A DNA stretch of 64,000 nt, taken from NCBI RefSeq assembly GCF_027595985.1, contig NC_073305.1, positions 84,141,626 through 84,205,625 of the forward strand, read 5' to 3'. The translations under genes were made by a program, and so were the position numbers. Numbering within the stretch: position 1 is the first letter of the stretch; each line of letters starts with the position of its first letter. The notes beneath the pieces are model-generated. The model did no database searches. It was given only the letters and a program-made list of their open reading frames with translations, and was not told the origin of the DNA. The stretch comes from Sorex araneus. Taxonomy: Eukaryota > Chordata > Mammalia > Eulipotyphla > Soricidae. Positions 56,189 to 64,000 of this stretch are shown piece by piece.

Positions 56189-56421
56189 ACTGTAGCACTG
56201 TCATCCAGTTGTTCATCAATTTGCTCGAGTGGGCATCAGTACCGTCTCCATTGTGAGACTTGTTGTTACTGTTTTTGGCATATCGAATACTCCACGGGTA
56301 GCTTGCCAGGCTCTGCTGAGCGGATGGGATACTCTTTGTAGCTTGCTGGGCTCCCTTCGAGGGACGAAGGAATCAAACCTGGGTTGGCCACGTGCAAGGC
56401 AAATGCCCTACCTACTGTGCT
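56189..56421 (-). repeat. SINE-B copy
   Basis: 'cactgtagcactgtcatcca' to 'ccctacctactgtgctgg'. The very start of the head is lost. Confidence 0.92.
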
Positions 56422-56459
56422 GGAATCTCATTAGTGGCAGGAAAAGTTTGTTTTTATTT

Positions 56460-56575
56460 GGTTTGGGGGCCACACCTGGCTGTACTTGTGGGCTAATCCA
56501 TGGTAGCACTGGGCTTGCTACCATGGTGCTTGGGAGACCATATGGCACCATTGAATGAAACCAGGCCTCCCTCTG
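56460..56575 (-). repeat. Degenerate SINE-A-like fragment
   Basis: 'gggggccacacctggctgta' and 'gggagaccatatggcaccat'. Confidence 0.5.
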
Positions 56576-56579
56576 ACTC

Positions 56580-57185
56580 ACTGGAACAAGCTCAAAAGAG
56601 AAGTTTCACCCTGTAAGAGGCAATGAGACACCAAGAGGTTCACTTTTGGGATAAAACTGCCAAGTTGTTAGCCTGAACCCACTCATTAGGAAACACCAGG
56701 CTCATATTACGGAGATATAAAAAAATAAAGGTTTTATCATCTTCAAAAGTATTAAGATATAAGTCAAAGAAAGATTGAATACTTCAGAAGCTGCAACTTA
56801 ATTTTACAGAAAAATCACCAAATGGACATAAACATAACAGGCATTACACCCTCACTTTGGGTGAAGAGAATCAAGAGAATCCACAAAATAAATGCTTTCT
56901 AGCAAAATGCAAGCTATTGGAAAAATTCTTCTACCATCCAGAATCACCAGAGCTCTTATCTTTTTATCAAGTAACTAAAGACTTTGTAAACAAAGGTGAG
57001 AGATAGCTGAAAATATCTCAGATTTCATCAAACTATAAATTTGCACTAAGTAGTTATAAGCCAGTTTTTCAGATTTAGACAAAAACAAAGCTTAAGTGAA
57101 ACTTCCTGAAATTGATCATCCTAAACAGAATATTAAAATCATCAGACTAGGATTAGGATATATAGTAGTATCATATTATACTATG
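56580..57185. other. Unassigned intergenic DNA
   Basis: Nothing recognisable. Confidence 0.35.
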
Positions 57186-57189
57186 TTTT

Positions 57190-57416
57190 CTGGCATATCG
57201 AATACGCCATGGGTAGCTTGCCAGGCACTGCCATGTGGGCAAGATACTCTTGATAGCTTGCTGAGTTCTTTGAGAGAGACAGAGGAATCGAACCCAGGTT
57301 GGCCACATGCAAAGTAATAAGCGCCCTACCCGCTGTGCTATTGATATGCCAAAAACAGTAACAAGTCTTACAATGGAGATATTACTGGTGCCCACTTGAG
57401 CAATGGATACAGTGAA
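57190..57416. repeat. SINE-B, minus body joined to plus tail
   Basis: A minus body and head ('ctggcatatcgaatacgcca' to 'cccgctgtgctattg') is joined directly to a plus tail ('atatgccaaaaacagtaaca' to 'ttactggtgcccacttg'). The expected 3' tail of the minus copy is absent, so this is an internal inversion or a hybrid. Confidence 0.75.
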
Positions 57417-57743
57417 ACAGTGATTATAATATGTACTAAAATGATTTAATTATAAAATAAAAGTAATATTTTTTATCTTAATACTTAATGCTTTTGATCT
57501 TTGGGTGACAGTACAACTAATGCTAACTTAAAGTTAAAATTTGAACTTATAAAAATTAAAGTCATAAAAGCAATAGTTAGCGCATATACACAATTTTGCT
57601 GGGCATCTAAAAACAACAATAAATTTCAGATCAATTAGTAGATGAAGCAACCAGAATGTCTGTTGTAATCATGAAATAATAATTGAAACGATATCACATT
57701 TGAGTAAGAGATTCAGTAAACTGTCCAGAATTGAGAAAAGAAA

Positions 57744-58105
57744 GATTTTTAAAAAATTATTTATTTTTTAATTAGTGAATCACTGCAAGGGTACAGTTAC
57801 AGATTTACATATTTTTGTGTTTCCCTCAAACAATGTTCGAGAACCCATCCCTCCACCAGTGTCCATTCTCTACCACCAATGAACCCACTATCCCTCCCAC
57901 CCCCCAATTTCATCCTCCCCACCCCACCTCTGTGGCAGGGTATTCCCTTTTGTTCTCTCTCTCCTTTTGTGTGTTGTGGTTTGCAATAGGGGCATTGAGT
58001 GGCCATTGTGTTCAGTCTCTAGGCTACTTTCAGCACGCATCTCCCTTCCCGATCGGGATCTCCAACCACATTTTACTTGGTGTTCCCTTCTCTATCTGAG
58101 CTGCC
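57744..58105 (-). mobile_element. L1 3' end with target-site duplication
   Basis: L1 tail and 3' UTR, flanked by the 12-bp direct repeat tgagaaaagaaa (57732-57743 and 58106-58117). Confidence 0.9.
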
Positions 58106-58194
58106 TGAGAAAAGAAAATTCTTAAATGGAAGTTTACTTGAGTAGAAGATCCAAATATTAGATTAAAAGATTTCATTTAATTCTAGGATAGATT

Positions 58195-58386
58195 TTTTCC
58201 CTTTAAATTTTATTTTCTTAAAGCACCATGATTTACAAAGTTATTCATAGTTGAGTTTTAGACATACAATATTCCATCTTCTGTCACCCATCCCACCACC
58301 AGTGGCAACTTTCTTCCACCAGTGTTCCCAGGTTCTCTCTCTTACCCACCTACTCCCAGCCTGCCACCTTGACAGGTACCTTTGTA
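58195..58386 (-). mobile_element. L1 3' UTR, older, interrupted by SINE-B
   Basis: 'catagttgagttttagacat' to 'ccagcctgccaccttgacag', a diverged 3' UTR that stops at the SINE-B. Confidence 0.7.
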
Positions 58387-58634
58387 TCACTGTCATATCA
58401 CTGTCATCCCATTGCTCATCGATTAGCTGGAGCGAGCAACAGTAACGTGTCCATTGTGAGACTTATTACTGTTTTTGGCATATTGAATATGCCACGGGTA
58501 GCTTGTCAGGCTCTGCTGTGTGGGCGAGATACTTTGGGTAGTTTGCCAGGCTCTCTGAGAGGGACAGAGGAATCGAACCTCGGTTGGCCGTGTGCAAGGC
58601 AAATGCCCTACCCGCTGTGCTATCACTCCAGCCA
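58387..58634 (-). repeat. SINE-B copy with target-site duplication
   Basis: Full-length minus copy flanked by the 11-bp direct repeat gtacctttgta (58376-58386 and 58636-58646). Confidence 0.95.
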
Positions 58635-59059
58635 AGTACCTTTGTAAATTTGGTTATTAAAGGTTTGGTCTCAGGATTTCAGTGTTGCTGACTCTGTGGT
58701 TCAGGAATTTAGCTCTATTATTCTTTAAAACCACTTGACCCTTGTCCCCTGTTGCTTTTCATCTGTCTTTTATTTGCCCCCACCCACATTGTCTTTCCTT
58801 CTCCTCCCTAAACTTTCGGGCCAAGAGTAATCTAGGAAGAACAGACTTTTTTCCTTATTATTTTTTATTTCATATACTATGAATTATTTCCCATGTTATG
58901 AAATAATTACATCAGAATTTGAAAAATATAAAACTAGAAGAGGAAAAGTAACAACCATATCCTGAAGATTATCTCTAACTTTTGGGAAGGGGAGATTAAA
59001 TGCCTTAACTGTCTTCTTTAGTTTTTCTTTTGTGTTCTTGGAATTTTCTTTTCTTTTCT

Positions 59060-59408
59060 TTTACTTTTTAACTTTTTAAAAAAATTTTAATCACCATGAG
59101 ATACACAGTTAAAAGTTGTTCATGATTGGATTTCAGTCATACAATGTTCTAACACCCATCCCTTCATCAGTCTACATTTTCCATCACAAATGATCCCAGT
59201 ATCATTCTCTCCAACCCCTCTTCTAGCCTCTACATAGCCTCTACAGCAGGCACTTCTCTCTCCTCTCTCCCTCCCTCCCTCCCTCCCTCCCTCCCTCCCT
59301 CCCTCCCTCCCTCCCTCTCACCCCCTCTCTCTGACACTATGGTTTGCAACACAGATACTGAAAGGTTATCATGTATATCCCTTTACCTACTTTCAGCACT
59401 CAGAAGTG
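59060..59408 (-). mobile_element. L1 3' end with (CCCT)n
   Basis: L1 tail and 3' UTR. The pyrimidine tract is expanded to (CCCT)n at about 59265-59317. Confidence 0.8.
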
Positions 59409-59778
59409 ATTTTTAAAAGGATGCATTGTAAAATACACTTCCTCAGAGTGGAGAGCGACTATATTATAGGAAGAAGAAAGAAGAGAGCAAAACAATATTC
59501 ACCAACCAGGGATATCTGACCATCACAACTCAATTCCTTAGCACATAAAACTGAGTACTTGAGTACAGCTAAGATCCTCCAAATTTTACTGTAAAATCAG
59601 CAGGGAATGAGAAAGTCTAAGGACATCCTGATATGGAAGATGATTCTTCATGATGATCAGCAAGGGAGATAGCAGTGGAATTTATGTTTATAAATGAACA
59701 TGTTTCAGAAAACTTACTTGGGAGAGAAACTGATGCATATTGAAATATTTTATTGACCTTGTAAAATATTTAGTATTG

Positions 59779-59985
59779 GAGTTGGAGTGATAGCACAGCA
59801 GGTAGGGCATTTGCCTTGCATGCGGCTGACCCAGGTTCGATTCCCAGCATCCCCCGTATGGTCTCCTGAGCACCGCCAGGAGGAATTCCTGAGTGCATGG
59901 AACAGAAGTAACTCTTGTGCATTGCCAGGTGTGATCCAAAAAGCAAAACAAACAAACAAACAAACAAACAAATAAACAAATAAAT
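59779..59985 (+). repeat. SINE-A copy with (AAAC)n tail
   Basis: 'ggagttggagtgatagcaca' to 'caggtgtgatccaaaaagc', then (AAAC)n. Confidence 0.93.
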
Positions 59986-59999
59986 AGATTAGGATCTCT

Positions 60000-60650
60000 A
60001 CTTGGAGTACTTTTCCCATAGAATCAATACTATATTATTCAGTTTTCAATTTTTATGTTCTAGCATTCAGATTCTAAAGTTTTGTTAATTATGCTAAGAC
60101 TGATTTGTTCATGAGTACTTTGTCATATCCAGGGAATATTTTGGAGTAGTGATAATACAGGCAAGTTCCTAACATTTTCAAAGAGGGTAAAAGTGTTATT
60201 TGGGCTTAACCCCTGCACCATCTTTTCAGCAGGTCACCTCCACGTTTCTTGGACCACTGTTTGGTGCTCCAACCCTCCAGTTGAGGGAAACCTCCTGGGT
60301 GACATCCCAAGGTCTTTTCCAGTCTGGAAGCAGATTCCTTCCACCTGGGTCCCAGTAGCCTCCATGCCAAAACCTTTTTGCCTTAATCTCTTGACCATGT
60401 CATAGCTTTACTCATCCTCATCGCCGCTCACACAGCTCACACTTACACACATTCTGTTCTTAGGTGAAAACAAGTAGAGCAAGAAAGGAGCAACATGCTT
60501 ACTATTTGCTCAAAGACTCCCAGGGGGAATGACTAGAAATATTTACCCGTAGCACAGCAGGGACCCAGCAAACACAATGGGGAAGACACTTAGAAGCCAA
60601 TGAAGTTCAAAGATAGAAAACAATAATAACACAGAAGACTCTACCAGTTG
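60000..60650. other. Unassigned intergenic DNA
   Basis: A GC-richer patch at about 60200-60420 has a 70-codon open frame without recognisable motifs. Confidence 0.35.
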
Positions 60651-61416
60651 CAACCAGTCCTATAAACTCTCAGAGAGTTATTTTACTTACCACAGTTAAG
60701 GATCTTTAAGGAGCTCAAAGAAATGATGGCACAGGTAGTCAGCAAAGCACAGAAAGTATGAGTGAAAATAAGAAAACTACATTCAGAAGTGACAGATATG
60801 AGGAGTATGGTTAGTGAATAAAACTCACTATAGAAGGTTCGAGGAGCAGAATAATAGCAGCTGAAGAAAAGATTAAGGAGCTCCACAATGAGTTGCTAAG
60901 AATCTTTAGAGAACAACAGAAGTCGAAAAAAGCTTGAATGGAAATGAATAGCACATCAAAGAACATTGGACACCAGCACATTCAGACACAGATCACACAT
61001 CAGGTCAAGAAGAAGAATACTAGAAGAATCATCGAAGTCCCTATAGAAGAGAATAGCAAATTCAATGAAGAATGATTAGTTAAGAGGGTTGGAAGATGGA
61101 AGGCACCCAGATCCAAGAAACCAGAAAAGTCCCAGAGAAAATAGAATCAAATAGAAAAACTTCAAGATAAATTATAATCAGAATTACAAAATAAAAAGAT
61201 AGAGACAGAATATTGAAAGCAACAAGACCAAAAACAGGAACTTATGTATGAAAGAAAGACCCAAAGATTAATTCAGCAGATCAATGGCGATTCTATGAAC
61301 CAAAGAAGTAATGATGGTATAAAGTAACAAACAAACAAACAAACAAAACCCTCAATGAAATACAAACCTCACCAAGAACACTTTACCCATCTGGAGTATC
61401 ATTCAGATTTAAAGGA
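60650..61416 (+). mobile_element. Old L1/HAL1-like remnant
   Basis: A-rich plus-strand sequence with phrases such as 'gacagaatattgaaagcaac' and 'tatcattcagatttaaagg' that recall older L1 or HAL1 elements. The frame is destroyed. The younger L1 has inserted directly at its 3' side. Confidence 0.4.
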
Positions 61417-63434
61417 AAAATACAGTAAAGGAGAGTCCCTTTCTCCCCACATCCGCGCCAACACCGGTTGCTTTTGTTCTTTTGGATGTGGGCCAGTCTC
61501 TGTAGGTGTGAGGTGATATCTCATTGTTGTTTTGATTTGCATCTCCCTGATGATTAGTGATGAAGAGCATTTTTTCCTGTGCCTTTTGGCCATTCAGATT
61601 TCTTCTTTGAGAAAGTTTCTGTTCATTTCTGATGGGGTTGGATGTTTTCTTCTTGTAGAGTTCAACCAGTGCTTTATATACCCTTGATATCAACCCTTTA
61701 TTGGATGGGTATTGGGTGAATATCCTTTCCCATTCTGTAGATTGTCTTTGTATTCTGGTCACTGTATCTTTTGAGGTGCAGAAGCTTCTTAGTTGAAGAA
61801 AGTCCTATTTGTTTATCTCTGTTTCCACTTGGTTGATCAGTGGCTTGTCATCTTTGAAGATTCTTTTAGCTTCAATGTCGTAAAGGGTTTTGCCGACCTT
61901 GTCTTCAATGTATCTTATGGATTCCGGTCTGATATTTAGGTCTTTAATCTATTTTGATCTGACTTTTGTGCATGGTGATAGGTAGAGGTCTGAGCCCAGT
62001 TTTTTGCATGTGGCCGTCCAGTTTTGCCAGTACCATTTGTTGAAGAGGTTTCCTTGCTCCACTTCACATTTCTTGCTCCCTTATCAAAGATTAGATGATC
62101 ATATTTTTAAGGGTGTGTGTAAGGATATTCTAACCTGTTCTATTGGTCTACTGCTCTACCTTTGTTCCAGTACCATGCAGTTTTAATCATTACTGTGTTG
62201 TAGTAGAGTTTGAGGTTGGGGAAGGTTATGTCTCCCATCTTCTTTTGCGCCAAAATTGCTTTAGCTGTTTGTGGGGATTTGTTGTTCCATATGAATTTCA
62301 GGATTGTTTGTTCCACTTCTTGAAGAATGTTGTGGATATCCTTATAGAAAACGCATTGAATCTGTATAATGCTTTAGGGAGTATGCTCATTTTGACAATG
62401 TTAATTCTCCCAATCCATGAGCAAGAAATATGTTTCCATTTTCTCGTGTCTTCTTTTATTTAGTGAAGCAGAGTTTTGTAGTTTTCTTTGTACAGGTCCT
62501 TTACTTCCTTAGTTAAACTGATTCCTAGGTACTTGATTTTCTGGGACATGATTGTGAACGGGATTACTTTTTTATGTCACTTACCTTGGTCTCATTATTT
62601 GCATATAAGAAAGCCACAGACTTTGAGGCATTGATTTTATAGCCTGCAACTTTACTGTGCAAGTCTATTGTCTCTAGGAGTTTTTTGGTGGAGGCTTTGG
62701 GCTTCTCTAAATGTATTATCATATCATCTGCAAATAGTGATAGCTTGATTTCTTCCTTTCCTATCTGGGTGCCCTTAAGATCTTTTTCTTGCCTAACTGC
62801 TATTGCAACTACTTCCAGTAATATATTGAACAGAAGTGGTGAGAGTGGGCATCCTTGTCTTGTCCCTGATCTTAGAGGGAAGGCTTTTAGTTTTTCCCCA
62901 TTGAGGATTATGCTTGCCATAGGCTTGTGGTAGATGGCTTTCACTATCTTGAGGAAAGTTCCTTCAAAACCCATTTTGGTGAGAGTTTTCATCATAAATG
63001 GGTGTTGGATTTTGTCAAATGCTTTCTCCGCATCTATTGATATGATCATTTGATTTTTATGCTTTCTTTTGTTGATATTATGGATTATGCTGATTGATTT
63101 CCAAATGTTAAACCATCCTTGCATCCCCCGGAGATGAATCCCACTTGGTTTTAGTGTATGATCTTTTTGATGAGCGGTGGATTCTATTTGCTAATATTTT
63201 GCTGAGGATCTTTGTGTCCGTGTTCATCAGGGATATTGGCCTGTAGTTTTCTTTTTTTGGTAGTGTCTTCGTTTGCTTTTGGTATTAGGGAGATATGTGC
63301 CTCATAGAAACTGTTTGGGAGAGTTCCTGCTTCTTCAATTTTCTGGAAAAGCTTGAGAAGAACTGGCAACAGTTCCTTTTTAAAAGTTTGGAAGAATTCA
63401 CTAGTGAATCCATCTGGACCTGGGCTTTTGTTTT
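61417..63434 (-). mobile_element. L1 inverted 5' segment (ORF2 remnant)
   Basis: On the minus strand this reads L1 ORF2 from the start of the reverse transcriptase ('[16 protein letters not shown]', 63184-63468) through [33 protein letters not shown] and the catalytic FADDM box (62564-63124) to the C-terminal domain ('[12 protein letters not shown]', 61399-61593). Frameshifts and stops break it into several frames, so it is not functional. It forms the inverted half of one insertion with 63435-63957. Confidence 0.9.
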
Positions 63435-63957
63435 TAGGTAGAGAGGGACAGACATAGAAAGATTGCACTCATTTGTGGAATATAAAGTAACAGAAAGGGA
63501 GCCTAACACCCAAGAATAGTAGAGATAAGCACCAGGAGGATTGCTGCATGGCTTGGAAGCCGGCCTCACATGCTGGGGTGATAGGTAAAAGACCTATCAC
63601 AGGCAGATAGGTAAGAGACCACCAAATAAAGGGTGCTTGGAGGGCCCACTCAGGATGGGAGATGCTTTCTGAAAATAGATTATAGACTGAACACAACGGC
63701 CATTCAATAACTCTATTGTAAACCACAACACTCAAAATGAGAGAGAGAGCAAAAGGGTATGCCCTGCCACAGAAGCGGGGAGGGGTGGGGAGGACAAGGT
63801 GGGGGTAGGGGGAGGCACACTGGGATCATTAGTGGTGGAGAATGGGCACTGGTGGAGGGATGGGTACTGAGCATTGTATGACTGAAATATAAGCACGGAA
63901 GTTTGTTAAGTCGATAACTGTACCTCACGGTGATTCACTAATAAATTTTTTTTTAAA
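63435..63957 (+). mobile_element. L1 sense 3' segment (3' UTR and tail)
   Basis: Plus-strand end of ORF2 and 3' UTR ('gagagggacagacatagaaa', 'ggtggagaatgggcactggt', 'tcacggtgattcactaataa') with an A-rich tail. It meets the inverted ORF2 segment head to head at about 63434. I infer one target-primed insertion with a 5' inversion. Confidence 0.88.
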
Positions 63958-64000
63958 AAGTAAGATGCTCAAAAATATAAATAAAACTAGCATAACTACA

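Overview
The window is nuclear DNA of a small insectivorous mammal, most likely a shrew (Soricidae, Sorex-like). The main reason is that it is saturated with two forms of a tRNA-headed SINE that I associate with shrews, plus young L1 3' ends with a distinctive 3' UTR. The species call rests on recognising these families, not on a search. AT-rich introns, GT-AG exons and microsatellites fit a vertebrate.

Two protein-coding genes can be supported. (1) On the + strand at 12193-12804, inside a CpG island (about 11440-12880), lies an orthologue of the human gene C6orf141. Its initiator ATG sits in the last unit of a ~55-bp minisatellite. (2) On the - strand, nine exons between 50054 and 31019 form a complete, apparently intact cytochrome P450 of family 2 (496 residues). 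It is of the CYP2K/CYP2AC type and I call it CYP2AC1-like. Every intron has GT-AG ends, all phases agree, and all P450 signature motifs are present. As I recall, human C6orf141 and the human CYP2AC1 pseudogene both lie at 6p12, so having both here suggests conserved synteny.

Almost everything else is transposon-derived. I use these names. SINE-A: tRNA-like head, then a body ending in a 'gtgacccaaaaagc' A-rich tail. SINE-B: the same head, then a body ending in 'gatgacagtgacagtg' repeats. Element D: a ~550-620 bp GC-rich unit sharing body and 3' end with SINE-B. RTE-like LINE: one 3' fragment at 38478-38755 that encodes an RTE-type C-terminus and ends in the same sequence as SINE-B and D. L1: many 3' ends, mostly on the - strand, and one 2.5-kb copy with a 5' inversion (61417-63960). 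LTRs: a family with TGATGT...ACATCA ends at 702-1447, 2677-3116 (a palindrome) and relatives near 17 kb and 21-22 kb, plus different solo LTRs at 45970-46514 and about 48815-49199.

Layout: 1-11 kb, repeats and LTRs, no gene seen; 11.4-13.7 kb, CpG island and C6orf141; 13.7-31 kb, intergenic, LTR/SINE/L1 and microsatellites; 31-50 kb, the P450 gene with introns full of nested insertions; 50-64 kb, upstream intergenic DNA with SINEs and L1s. The P450 would be an endoplasmic-reticulum haem-thiolate monooxygenase. I see no functional link between the two genes.
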